Below are positions 32,695-43,509 of a stretch of DNA of 62,000 nucleotides, in pieces (the first letter of the stretch is position 1; every line of letters starts with the position of its first letter). Source of the stretch: Gnetum montanum (lineage: Eukaryota; Streptophyta; Gnetopsida; Gnetales; Gnetaceae); contig MNCI01020421.1 in assembly GCA_015680685.1 (NCBI GenBank), positions 155,176-217,175 on the forward strand, written 5' to 3'. The notes under the pieces are model-generated. The model was given only the letters and a program-made list of their open reading frames with translations. It made no database searches and was not told the origin of the DNA. Both the position numbers and the translations under genes were made by a program.

Positions 32695-34600
32695 CACCAC
32701 CCCCTGCCCCCGAAACTACAAGGGTAGGGGAAGGCTTAGTAAGAAAAAAAAGGGGGTAAGCCTAAAATGTAATGAAAATATCCTTGAAAATTATAAATTT
32801 TGATCTTAGGCAATGTGCATTAGCACCAAAAACCCTAGGAATTCAGATGCATGTCAAAACCTGATCAAAATTTATCAAAAATCATCCCCTTGGGATATGC
32901 CAAACTAGCTTACCTCCTTCGAGGGGGCCTCAATGTGGAAAAAAGGGGGTAACCCTTAAAAAAATTTTAAAAAGCCTTAAAATTGACAACTTTTGATCTT
33001 GGGTAATGTTTAGTAGTATCAGCAACCTCAGGAATGCACATGCATGCCCAAAACTAATCAACATTTGTTAATTTTCAACCCCTTGGGATCATCCACGTTC
33101 GCTCACCCATTGGAGGGGGGGTTCTTAGCATGGAAACAAGGGGGTAACCTTATAAATTAATCAAAAAAATTAAAATTAACAAGTTTTGATCTTGGGCAAT
33201 GTCTAGCAACATCGGTAACCTTGGGAATGCACACACATGTCCAAAATTGATTAAAATTTGTTAAAAATTAGCCCCTTTTAATCTTCCACATTGGCTTACC
33301 ATCTTGGAGGGGATGCTTACTATTGAAATAAGAGGGTAAACCTAAATATTAATCAAAAAACCTTAAAACTAACAAGTTTTGATCTTGCACAATGTCTAGT
33401 AGCACTGACAACCCCAAGAATGCACATTCATGCCCAAAATTGATTAAAATGTGTTAATTTGCAATCCCTTAGGATCTTCCATGCTAGCTTACCACCTAGA
33501 GAGGGGGCTTAGTTTGGAAATAATGTGGTAATCCTAGAAATTAATTAAAACCATTAAAATTAATGATTTTTAATCTTGGACAATGTCCAGTAGCACCAAC
33601 AACCTTAGGAATGCACATGCATGTCCAAAATTGATCAAAATTTATCAAAACTTAATCCCTTTAAATCTTTAAGAATGGCTTACCTCCTTGGAGGGGGGCT
33701 TAGTATGAAAATAATGGTGTTACCTCAAAAATTAATAAATAAGCTTAAAATTAACAATTTTTGATCTGGGACAATATCTAGCAACATTACCAACCCTATG
33801 AATGCACATGCATCCCTAAAATTGATCAAAATATATCAAAACCTTAAAATTAATTAAAAAATTATTAACATTAACAAGTTTGTATATTAAGTAATGTCTA
33901 CATTCATTGGAAACCCTAGGAATGCACATTCATGTCCAAAACTAATCAAAATTTACCAAAAATCAACCCCTTGGAATCTTCCATAGTAGCTTACACCCTG
34001 GAGAGGGGGCTTAGTGTGAAACAATGACTTAACACAAAAAAAATAATTTAAAAGCCTTAAAATTCACAATTTATTGTCATGGGTAATGTACAACAGCACT
34101 AGCAACCCCAAGAATACACATCCATGTCCAACACTAATCAAAATTTGTTAAAAATTATCCCCTTATGATCTTCGATGCTAGCTTAGCCCTTGGAAGGGGG
34201 TTCATCATGGAAATAAGGGGGTAACACAAAATGATAATTTAATAGCCTTAAAATTCACAAGTTTTTTTCTTGGGCAATGTCCAAAAACACCAACAATCCC
34301 AAGAATGCATATGCATGTTCAAAATTGATCTAAATTTTTCAAAACTCAACGCCTTGGGATTTTCCATGCTAGCTTATCATCCCAAAGGGGGGCTCAATGT
34401 GGAAACAAGTTGATAACCATTAAAAAAAATTTAAAAGCCTTCAAACTGACAAGTTTTGAACTTTGGGCAATGTTCAATAGCACTAACAATTACAAAAATG
34501 CACATGCATGCTCAAATTCATTTAAACTTAACCCCTTTGAACCTTCCATACTAGCTTACTTGCATTGCAAGGGGCAGTTAGTGTAGAAACCAAGGGATCT
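32695..34600 (+). repeat. Tandem array, ~192-bp unit, ten units
   Basis: Using the AATGCACATGCATG landmark, units fall at about 32840, 33033, 33226, 33419, 33610, 33801, 33921, 34113, 34304 and 34497. Spacings are 191-193 bp, except one unit shortened to ~120 bp. Each unit runs TTTTGATCTTGGGCAATGTC, a TAGCA-CCAACAACC-like block, GGAATGCACATGCATGTCC, AAAATTGATCAAAATTTGTT, CCCCTTGGGATCTTCCATGC, TAGCTTACC, GGAGGGGG, CTTAGCATGGAAA, AAGGGGGTAA. Units are diverged, so the array is old. Confidence 0.9.
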
Positions 34601-35269
34601 TAGTGTAGAAGCTTCAAAACTCTTATTTTTTAGGCCCAAACTACCAAAAAACCCCTTACTAATGCCTGAACCCATGTGACAACCCTAAACCCTAGACCAC
34701 TAAGGCCTAAAACTAGTGAAACCCAACCTTTTTCAACCTATATTAGCCATGTTTGACCATATGTAACATGATTTGCTAGATGTTTCAACTTGTTTATGGC
34801 CTTATGTTGCATTGTTAACCCTTATAACCTTCTTGTAGCCTTATACATAGCCTTATACTTCCTTTATCTCTTTTATATACCTTTTTTTAGCGTTTGATTG
34901 ATATCAAATAGTGGGATTTGACCTTCTCAAATCACTATTTGGTACCATGGAATTATGACCTACCAAGGCCTAAAACTAGTAAAACCATGATCCTTCATGA
35001 TTGATTATAGCCTTATTTATTTCTTTAATCTTTACTTGGCCCTTATTTTACTTTATTTTCTTGATTTTACCTTATTTATATCCTTGGATGACCTTGTTTA
35101 CACTAGAATAAAATGTATTTGCTTGACATGTAAGATTAAAGTATGGGTACCTAGGAGTTGATCAGTCTACCTTTGAGCCTAAATTAGACTCATGGTGATG
35201 TAGAGCAATATATTGACCCTAATTGCCTTAATCTTGAGCCTAATAGTCTTGTTGACTACATAGCCTCAA
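34601..35269 (+). other. Noncoding stretch between tandem array and pol
   Basis: It contains CTAAGGCCTAAAACTAGTGAA and CTACCAAGGCCTAAAACTAGT words of the family A 3' repeat, plus the inverted repeat above. Recognisable pol coding starts at about 35220-35270 with NSLVDYIASIGKPLEWPKI-like codons. No protease is seen upstream, so the polyprotein is truncated. Confidence 0.5.
34904..34944. repeat. Imperfect inverted repeat
   Basis: TATCAAATAGTGGGATTTGA and TCAAATCACTATTTGGTA face each other with a short loop, with a two-base bulge and one G:T-type mismatch. It lies ~400 bp before the reverse transcriptase relic. Confidence 0.7.
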
Positions 35270-36480
35270 TAGGGAAACCTTTAGAGTGGCCTAAAATCCT
35301 AGTCAAAACCCTTGACTTAGAGGTGGATGACATAACTGAAGACTTTTTGGTTGAGGTTCTTGTCACAACACATAGTGGTAAGGAGAAAGCCTTTAAAGTA
35401 AGTTCCTCACTAGAACCTCAACAAGCTCAAGACATCACTAAGTCCCTACAAGGCAACATTAAGTACTTTGCTTGGTCACATGAAGATATGCTAGCCCTAG
35501 ATCCATGCTTAGGACAATATAACATCATACTAGCCCCTAGCATTAGACTAGTTAAGAAAAAGGTACATATGATAATACTGAATTTGGCCTTGGTAGTTCA
35601 TGATGAGATCTTGAAGCTTTACCAAGCTACTTTCATTAGGGATATTGACTACACAAAATGAATTTCCAACATAGTGATAGTCTCTGATAAAAATGGGAGT
35701 ATTTTTATTTGCAATAATTTTTGAGACCTAAATAAAGAAACTATGAAGGATGAATTCCCATTACCTAGTATTGATCAGCTTATTAATACCATGGTTGGAC
35801 ATGTCTTATTATCTTTTATGGATGCATTCTTGGAATACAGCCAAATTAGGATGAACCTAGAATGGCAACTTACCATGACCTTCATAACCCCTTATAGGAT
35901 CTTTTGCTATATTATGATGCCCTATGACCTCAAGAAAGCAAGAGCAACCTATCAACAAGCCATGACTTATATCTTTAGTTATTACATGCTAGGTTTTCTT
36001 AATGATTATGTGGATGACATAGTTGCTAAGTCCAAAGAGGCTAGTGACCATGATAATGACCTAAATCTTATGCTTAAATGATGCCTCAAATATGAGCCTA
36101 GGCCCAATCCCAAGAAGTGTGTCTTTAGTATCAACAGGAGAAAGATGCTTGGTTTCATAGTATTTGAAGTGAGGACACATGTCAATCCTATTAAGGTTAA
36201 GGCCATATCCAAATTAATAGTGCCTACCAACCTTAAGGAGTTTTTTGACTTACAAGGTAGATTGCAATTTATCTATAGGTTTGTTGCTAGGCTTATGGAT
36301 AAATTATAGCCCATGCACCACCTACTTAAGAAAAGGATTCATTATGAGTGGACAACTCAATGGCAATAGGCCTATGAAAACCTTAAGAGTTGACAGAACT
36401 ACCAATAGTCTATCCTCTATAAGAGGGTACACCATTTTACATCTACTTAGCCATCTCTAATATATCCATTGCCTCTCTAC
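35270..36480 (+). pseudogene. pol: Family A reverse transcriptase (broken)
   Basis: The protease-RT linker is at 35323-35661: NIKYFAWSHEDMLALDPCLG, the plant gypsy FAWS.DM box. After a stop come IVIVSDKNGSIFICNNF (normally VxVxKKNGKxRxCxDF) and the frame 35743-36081 with DEFPLPSIDQLINTMVGHVL, then FMDAFLEYSQIRM. The YVDD catalytic box is at 36007-36018 within GFLNDYVDDIVAKSKE. It continues PNPKKCVFSINRRKMLGFIV and LKEFFDLQGRLQFIYRFVAR to about 36300. Several stops are present, and the conserved first motif Asp region is altered (CNNF), so it is inactive. Confidence 0.88.
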
Positions 36481-37270
36481 TTTGTCAGAAACATGATGTT
36501 GAAGTGGAAATGTTAGTGTACTACCTTAAGCCATGCATTAGTTTCCCACAAAAATTAATACACTAAAGTGGAGAAGTATTGTATAGCATTAGTATTTTTA
36601 TTGAAGAAGTGGAGACACTATTTCTACAAAAGCCAAGTCACTATCATTTGCAAGGATAATGTGCTTAGAGCCATAACAACCAATATCTATTAGAGTAGCT
36701 ACATAGCTCAATGGAAAGCCATAGCCATATAGTTTGACCTTCATTACATCTCTTAATCTTCAATGAAAGGTCAAGCTATAGTTGTACAACTCATAGTTTT
36801 ACCTATTGATGACCAAGTAGCCATAGATATTGAGTCCCTTGATGCATATATTAGTATTGTTAGCCAAGTGCCTAAGGGTTATGAGGCAATTATGCACTTT
36901 GATGGAGCTTCAACTATCCATGGGGCCAATGCTATTGCCATCATAACATTCTTGTCTAGTCAAATCTAGCCCTTCACCTATCGTTTTGGGTTCCAATGTA
37001 CCAACAACATAATGGAGTATGAGGATTTAATTATAGAAGTGATGGTAGCTCATGACCTAGGAATTAAACACTTAGTAATTAAAGAGGATTTCCAACTTCT
37101 AGTTAACTAAATAATGAAAGTCTATGCATGTAAATCCAAACACTTTCAACCATACTGTGACCTAGGGAAACAATTGTTATAATAATTTGCAGACATTGAT
37201 ATCTAGCATTTACCCCAAAATGAGAATTTCATAGCCAATACAATTACAACATTAGCTCTTAGTGTGATGC
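36481..37270 (+). pseudogene. pol: Family A RNase H pair: RNase H then aRH (broken)
   Basis: The first RNase H is seen as SHALVSH, then KVEKYCIALVFLLKKWRHYF (~36568-36630) and VTIICKDNVLRAI. Next is a second, plant Tat-type domain: MHFDGASTIHGANAIAIITF (36892), NNIMEYEDLIIEVMVAHDLG (~37007) and HLVIKEDFQLLVN. The final ENFIANTITTLA (~37222) replaces the usual Asp of the last motif with Asn. The order RNase H then aRH, between RT and integrase, is the Tat-lineage arrangement as I know it. Stops and the lost Asp show it is dead. Confidence 0.8.
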
Positions 37271-38326
37271 CAGATGTGTTTAATAAGTTACCCACCTTAA
37301 CCATGGATTGTACTATTTCCATTACACAGAACAGAAAAGATACCATTGTAGTTTTCATCCATACTACTCCTACCAAGGAGTAGTATGATGATATCAAATT
37401 TTACCTTATGCATGGTGAGTCTTCGCAAGGCCTAACTACTACCCAAAAGGATGTTGTGTGAGAAATATCGAAGTAGTATGTCATCATACATGATAAAAAA
37501 TTATGTCAATGATCTTGTGATGGTATATTACTAAAGTGTTTAGGTAAAATCAAATCTAGAATAGTCCTAGAGAAGGTTCACAAGGGTGTTTGTGGGGGAC
37601 ATATAAGACTAAGGGCTATGGCCACTAAGATTAGGTGATTAGGTTACTACTGGCCCTGTATAGAAAATGACTACATTAAAAAGGTTAAGCATTGTGACAC
37701 ATGCCAATGACATAGTAACCTTATACACATAGTATAGATGGAGTTACATACCACTCATATCACCTATTCATTTTAATGATAGGGGTTGGATATCATTAGA
37801 CCTATAACAACCAAGTCTTTTAGAGGTCATATCTTCATCATCACTACAACTGAATACTTTACGAAGTTGGTTGAGACTATTTTCTTAGGGAAGACTACAT
37901 TCAAACAAGTTTGCAAATTTATCTTAAATAACATTGTATCCCATTTTGGCATAGCCATGATCATAATTACAAATAATATACCACAATTTAGTAGCTATGA
38001 AACAAATGATTTCTGTCATAACCTAGACATTAATCATTCTTTCTCATCACCTTATTATCCTTAGGTCAATGAACAAGAAAAGGCAAGCAACAAGACCACT
38101 ATCAAATGACTAAAGAAGATGATCAATAATAGGAAGAATAAATGGCATGAGCAGCATGTCCATGCACTATGGGCCTACAAAAAAACTTACCACATGGAAA
38201 CCAGAGAAATCCCTTATAGCCTTGTTTATGATTATGAAGCTATTTTACCTCTGAATTGCAAGTGTCATCACTTCGAGTAACTTTAACTGACTTCATCAAT
38301 GATGAGTAGAACAAGGAGTTGTAGAC
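37271..38326 (+). pseudogene. pol: Family A integrase, N-terminal two thirds (broken)
   Basis: The zinc-binding region is recognisable at 37575-37710: VHKGVCGGHIRLRAMATKIR, LGYYWPCIENDYIKKVKHCD, TCQ. The core follows: LDIIRPITTKSFRGHIFIIT (37787) and TEYFTKLVETIFLGKTTFKQ. The second catalytic Asp is lost (ITNNIPQF where TDNGxQF is expected), and the third-residue Glu region reads NEQEKASNKTT. It continues to LTDFINDE at ~38300, where family B inserted. The C-terminal end resumes at 50997. Confidence 0.85.
38322..38326 (+). repeat. Left target-site duplication of element B (TAGAC)
   Basis: TAGAC directly before TGTTGGCACA. The right partner is TAGAT at 50997-51001, one mismatch. Confidence 0.75.
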
Positions 38327-39076
38327 TGTTGGCACATTTGGCCATTTCATGGAATAGCAAAAGTGATAAAAATATGAATGATACAAGATAAAGGAAATAT
38401 TCAAATAAAAAATATGATGGTTGTGTCCAATTGATATACATAATATTGCCCTCAAATTTCTTGGAAGTGTCAAAATTGGAGCTCTTGAAAGTTTATGGTT
38501 GCTCAGCAATCATAGCACTGCCTGAGGAGGTAGGAAACCTCAATCACTAAAATCGCTGCAATTGTCTCGAATGCTTAAGGATAAAAAACCTATGAGAGGA
38601 CATAGCAAGGAAGCAGCGATTGTGTGCAATCACACTAGGATTCCAAGCTCGGCTGATTCCCATTCAAAACAACAAATGAATGATTTCCCTCAAGTTTTAA
38701 AACCCACTAACAGAGATAATTTCATAAATCAATGATGATGTAAGCCTACATTCTGAATTCTCTCCACTGGAAACGCATTCTAACTCCAATTCCAATTGCA
38801 ACCCCAGTTCCGATGCTTAAAATTATGGAGAAAACTATTTAAAACACGCAGGTTTTCCTGGTGGACAATCTTAGTCCACAATTTGCTGGTGCTGTGGATT
38901 CTTCTAATATTTTTCCAAGACACATCAGACATTACACACCACGTCTCTACTCTTCCTTCACAAGAATCTCCATATTGCAGCTAGGGAGCTGGTGTCTTGG
39001 AGGAGTCCTCTATATTTCATGGACTATTTTGCCCTTCATTGTGCACTCCAAGGGAGTTTGAGATGTTATGTAGGGA

Positions 39077-39560
39077 GTGGCCGTTGTGAACAATATAGGC
39101 TGTGGAAATGGCCTAGCCATGGTTATGTACAAACCTGAAGTGTTCTCAAACTGGGGACGCAGGCCAAAATCTCTACGCTGTTTGGTGTGCTTTAAGTCAA
39201 GAACGACGTTTTTCAAAAAATCTTTAATGCATGTTCAGTTAGGTCCTATCCCTATCTTTGTTAGAGGACGTAATTAGAGTAAGAAAGCAAAAATGTTTTG
39301 TGTAAGAGTAGTTGGCAACCATGGCAAACAATACGAGCAAGTTGCTCCCTTGCAATTAGAGTCTCCAATAGGGCAATTCCTTTCACAGCTTCTAAAAGAT
39401 AATCCTTATCTTCTTTCTGTAGCAGTTGAACAATAGCTCGAGAGACTCATTGCTGAGCAAGAAGTAGATTCACAGCAAGTGCAAGCAATTCATATTCAAG
39501 ACATTGGCATGAGATGGACTATAGAAAACCATAAGAGATCAAGGTTGATGTTGTACATTA
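39077..39560 (+). pseudogene. Host-gene fragment in 5' LTR: DUF760 / UV-B-induced chloroplast protein-like
   Basis: A frame starting at 39077 (MAVVNNIGCGNG) reads to a stop at 39275 and continues in the same frame: KKAKMFCVRVVGNHGKQYEQ, then PLQLESPIGQFLSQLLKDNP and YLLSVAVEQ, stop, LERLIAEQEVDSQQ (about 39335-39485). The P-L-Q-L-E-S-P-x-G-Q-F-L-S-Q-(I/L)-L and A-(A/V)-(V/I)-(E/D)-Q-Q-L-E pattern is what I know from plant DUF760 proteins, annotated as UV-B-induced At3g17800-like and chloroplast-targeted. Only the first part of the protein is present. The same fragment occurs in the 3' LTR, so it was captured before this insertion. Sense orientation. Confidence 0.72.
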
Positions 39561-40194
39561 ACTCCAGTAGCATGGCTATGTCTAGCAAACCACGATTGCA
39601 AGAGCCAACACTAGGAATGGGTTAGAACATGTGTCCATTTTTACGGATTTTATGTAGAAGGAAATAAGGAAAGAAGCAAACCAGCAGCAACGACCGACCA
39701 GTTGATTACTCCCACCCTTTATCCACGCAACAATTTACCAGTATGTGGGTTCAAAGGGAAAAAACAAAAAAATATATATATAATAACTAAATGAATAATA
39801 ATAAAGTGTAGGGAAGATGAAGATGATTTATTTTTCAGCCTTATTGACCCCAAAGACCGTATAACTACCTCAACCAACGTTACATTAAGGTGTATAAAAA
39901 ATTACCTTTTTACTACCATCCGTTTATAAAATTACTAGGGCTTCAATAATATTTAACATTTAAAACTTAAAAATTATAAACAAATAAAAATAAAAATAAC
40001 AATTATATGGTGCTCTTGGATTTATTTTAAAAAATTATTATTATTGCTAATAAAAGTAATATTTGTAAAGACACATGCCAATATTAGCATGATTTTCTCC
40101 TAACTTTCCTAACTTGTTGGATAAGTAATTAACTTCCTTACTTGGGAGAAAAGTTAGCTTTAGATATTTTAGAATGTAACTACCTTTTTAACCC

Positions 40195-40202
40195 TATAAA
40201 AA
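40195..40202 (+). promoter_or_regulatory. TATA box of element B 5' LTR
   Basis: ACCCTATAAAAATGCC. The 3' LTR has TCTCTAAAAAGG at the equivalent place (~49761), so its TATA box is lost. Confidence 0.65.
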
Positions 40203-40445
40203 TGCCTCAAGGTTAAGAAGGAAGGGACTACTACTGGGTATCACAATTGGGCTCTCACTTGGAGACACACTTTGGGTCTTGGAAGAGCATTGTAAAGAAG
40301 AAATTGTGAAGGATTGCTTGTAAGATGACTTGCTAAAGAAAATATTTCAGCCTCTTTGTCATAGTCCTATGAGTTATTTTTTATTTTTATTTTTTTTAAT
40401 TTGTTTAGCTAGAGGTTTAGATAGTATCATCCTTGGCAAGTAATT

Positions 40446-40446
40446 N
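40446..40446. other. Single-N contig join with duplicated flank
   Basis: TTTAGCTAGAGGTTTAGATA through GGCAAGTAATT lies on both sides of the N; the 3' LTR has it once (~49971-50012). This is an unmerged overlap, not biology. Confidence 0.85.
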
Positions 40447-41231
40447 TTTTAGCTAGAGGTTTAGATAGTATCATCCTTGGCAAGTAATTTTGGGATTTTT
40501 AGATTGCTCTTATTATTCTTGTTGCCTGATAGAAAATTTATGTTAAAATTTTTCCATAGAAGCGCTTGTGTTTGAAATCCTTAGGAGCATTTTAGTAGTA
40601 AATTTTATTATTGTGCAATGTATATGAACTGCTATTAAGATCGTTGTAAGAGAGCCTCTTCTTGTAGTCAAGCCGTTGAACGATTCAATAGTCAAGAGGG
40701 TTCAGAAAATCTTTGGTATTTTGATGAGACCAGAATAGCTTCTTTTTATCTTTAAAGTAAATCCCCATGGTATTTCAATCAGAAATTTTTAACTCTTTTA
40801 AAGGTTCTATTGAATGCAATTGTTGACATCCAGTTTCTAGCCAAAATGGAGTCTAGTACGTGATTGTTTACGCAGCAATTTTTTGGTAGCATAGTAGGAT
40901 TTTCTTGAAGAAATTGCTTATTTGAGCCTTGGAAGTTTGAACAATTCATAGTTATTGAATTTGGGATAGCTTTATTGTGAAGTGTTTACTCATGTCATTT
41001 TACCTTGTTTAGACATTTGAGGTCTTAACACAAATATGCTTTCTTTTCTGTCTATTTCCATTGAATCTTGCTCTATTTCTAGTTTTCTTATGGAAGTATC
41101 TATTTCTCTAGGGAAAATTAGAAGTAGATTCACAAAGTTGTGCTCAAATGCTTTTGCAAATTTTATTTGTCACAAGTAGGTATTATAAGGACTGTGTAGA
41201 CTANCGATCGCATCCCAAAAGGTTTCCAACA

Positions 41232-41320
41232 GTTCTTTTGGCTCTAGAGGGAGGGCTAAAAATTTAGTCAACAGTTATTTTGATGCTAAAAGGAGGGCTG
41301 AAAATTTAGCCTCTAGGTTC
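41232..41320 (+). repeat. 46-bp direct repeat at the start of the B leader
   Basis: GTTCTTTTGGCTCTAGAGGG plus AGGGCTAAAAATTTAG is repeated as GTTATTTTGATGCTAAAAGG plus AGGGCTGAAAATTTAG about 45 bp later, doubling the primer-site region. Confidence 0.75.
41239..41257 (+). other. Primer-binding-site-like motif of element B
   Basis: TGGCTCTAGAGGGAGGGCT starts eight bases after the LTR end. Nearly the same motif follows the A2 LTR (54429) and, diverged, the A1 LTRs (5966, ~14921). A second diverged copy (TGATGCTAAAAGGAGGGCTG) follows at ~41280. I cannot assign the tRNA with confidence. Confidence 0.6.
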
Positions 41321-41509
41321 ATAAGCCTTATAATTTTAGCACATCAATAATTCTTTTTTGCTATAAAGGCTTAAGAAATTAAATACTATTTTCAGTTCAT
41401 GACCAAGAAGATTGATAGTTTGGAAANTTAAGATAATTCATTTATAGTTTACACACAATGCAATCATTTCATTTTTTACAACCGCACNGAGAAAAGAAAA
41501 TTTTTTGAA

Positions 41510-42800
41510 TTGAGAACAAGTAGTGGAGTGAAAACTAGAAGATCAAAAAGATCACCCATTATATCTACTTTATCGATTTATAAGAGGAGATCTAGAAAGT
41601 CTAAGAGCTTAATTATCCAAAGGAATAGCATGAAAAATCCTTGGCAAAGAGTTATACCATTAATATTTCAAAATTACAATGATATTCTTAAGGTAGTTTA
41701 CAAATATTTTCCTGAATCTTTCATTCCTGGAAAAGCTTATTTAGCTGAAGAATATATTCACATGTTTGAGTTAGCTTTAGCTCATGCAAATATTCAACAT
41801 CAAGATAAGGCTTCTAGGTTGTTTGTATCAAATTTAAAGGATATGACTTAGATTTGGTATTCAAACTTAACAAATAATAGTATTACAGGTTGGGATGACA
41901 TGAATAATCTTTTCTTAGCCCATTTTGGTAATCAATTAGATCAACAACAACTATACTATGGGCTGATACAAGCTAAGAAAGGAGTTAAAGAGTCAATTAG
42001 AGATTTTAACATCAAGTTTTAATGAATTTATAGACTCTTTCAAAGACAATATAGGGCATCAAAAGAAATGCTTAAAGAAACTTATCTTAAGGCTGTCAAC
42101 CCCAACATTTCAATTTGGTTAAGGAGAACTCCAAACTTAACTACACTAAATGACTACTTTAGTGAAGCTATACAGTTAGAGAAATAGTTGAACTTGAATC
42201 TTGAAGAAAATATTGCAATTCAAAAAAGAGAAGAAAGAGTTATGATTCCTATGTAATATTTTGTTCAATTTAAAGCTTTACCAGGTCCATATCATGTTAA
42301 GATAGAGCAAGAACATGAAAGAGTAGAATCTGAAAAAGGACAATTAATGAGAGATATGTCTAACAAAATAGTGAAGCTTGAGGAGGCGTTGGCAAGACGT
42401 AATATCAAGGAAGAAAGGAAAAATAGAAAGCATAAACATCAAGACACTAAGTTAGTGGAAGATGATAATGAAAGTGACCTTATTATATCCAACTTTCTTG
42501 ATATTGAATCTAATAATGAGTTATCAAGTGTTCATTATGCAAGTAAATCTTTTAGCAATGGATATAATGATACTTCTTCTCTATCAAGTTCTGAAGAAGA
42601 TATGTCTTTAGATGAAGAATGTAATAACAATAAGGAAAATGGATATAATCTTTGATCAAAAGAGAGATTAACTACTTCTAGATCTCCAAATGTTATTATT
42701 GATCCATCTACTAAGAGAAAAGCTTTTGAGCCAAGTAGAAGAGATAAGAATAAAGGCAAAGACAATCAAGTAGGGCAAAGCACTCTAAATTAATCTTTTA
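41510..42800 (+). pseudogene. gag: gag of element B (broken)
   Basis: The frame from M41510 is basic at the start, then gives NPWQRVIPLIFQNYNDILKV, GKAYLAEEYIHMFELALAHA and IWYSNLTNNSITGWDDMNNL (about 41850-41912), FLAHFGNQL, and KKGVKESIRDFNIKF: a retrotransposon gag core (W..L...SI..W..L...F...F). Then comes a coiled-coil-like stretch and, in the frame 42347-42655, a Lys-rich then Asp/Glu/Ser-rich tail (SLSSSEEDMSLDEECNNNKE). In-frame stops at 41849, ~42020, 42186, 42254 and 42653 break it. No CCHC zinc knuckle is visible. Confidence 0.75.
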
Positions 42801-42847
42801 AAAAATGGATAAAGAAACCAAGCTTTGTTGGTGATGGAGAGTATGAT

Positions 42848-43393
42848 TTGATTGAAGACCTTAAACATGTCAAGGCCAATATTAGCTTTTATCAGTTGCT
42901 TCAAATAGGAGATCAGCAAAGAAAGGCTTTGGAGTTCATTAAAGGTAAAAGGAGAGTTAGAGTATTAGAGTTAAGTTATGTGTTTAATAATGATCAGAAA
43001 TTAAATACCTCGTATGATAAGGAAGCTCCTCCTTTTCTTTTAACAATGAAAGTAAAAGATAAATATTTGCACAATTGTTTGGTTGATTCTGGAGCTACGT
43101 CTACTATAATGCCATTGTCTATATGTAGGATACTTGGTTTGATTCCTAAAAAATCAAATAAAAGGATTGTTCAAGTGGATAAAAGTAGAGTGAAGATTGT
43201 GGGTCAATTACCAAATGTTCTATTAGAAATTGCTTCTGAACCCTGTGTCAGAAGTAGAGTAACTATTCAAGTGGTAGATATACTAGATTCACATAGTCTC
43301 TTATTGAGTAGAAGTTGGAGCAAGAACTTCTTAAGTTACATATCCACAAATTATTCTCACATGTGGCTACCTTGGAAAGGAGAACTAAATTAA
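42848..43393 (+). pseudogene. pol: Protease of element B (open frame intact)
   Basis: A 181-codon uninterrupted frame, the longest in the element. Residues ~20-60 (LLQIGDQQRKALEFIKGKR, VRVLELSYVFNND) are the usual run-in. The retropepsin active site is CLVDSGATSTIMPLSICRIL with DSG at 43085-43093. The frame continues LPNVLLEIASEP, TIQVVDILDSHSLLLSRSW (the ILGRxW-type motif reads LLSRSW) and YSHMWLPWKGELN. Catalytic Asp-Ser-Gly is intact, unlike the proteases of family A. It shares its frame with gag and with the aRH domain that follows. Confidence 0.88.
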
Positions 43394-43509
43394 ATATACA
43401 TCTATAGTGAACCTTTGATGATTGATAATATTACTTCAAATGGAAAAAGTAAAATGGCTGAAAAAGGAGGTGTTGAAAAGAAAATTTGTACACTACAAGA
43501 GAATTATGG

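Larger units (their letters stand above)
38327..41231 (+). mobile_element. 5' LTR of element B
   Basis: It starts TGTTGGCACATTTGGCC. It contains the DUF760-like gene fragment (39077-39560) and a TATA box at 40195. After the single N at 41204 the final block CATCCCAAAAGGTTTCCAACA ends at 41231. Against the 3' LTR it lacks a ~230 bp part before that N, and ~60 bp of the missing part appears displaced at 41428-41487. A 45-bp block is duplicated around the N at 40446. Confidence 0.85.
41204..41488. other. Mis-ordered contig pieces bounded by single N at 41204, 41427 and 41488
   Basis: Piece 41205-41426 begins with the LTR end (aligning to ~50969-50996) followed by leader. Piece 41428-41487 is an inner LTR segment (aligning to ~50793-50852). 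In the 3' LTR the second comes before the first, so the pieces are swapped here and part of the LTR is missing. Confidence 0.85.

Noticed and set aside
32695-34600. CRISPR-like spacing of repeats
   Set aside because: The whole 192-bp unit is repeated, with no unique spacers, and the setting is a plant retroelement.
36006-36230. Minus-strand frame opposite the family A RT
   Set aside because: It lies across the YVDD region of the plus-strand RT and has no motif of its own.
38327-41231. 5' LTR of B being shorter by real deletion
   Set aside because: The missing part coincides with single N joins and a displaced piece at 41428-41487, so an assembly fault is the better explanation.
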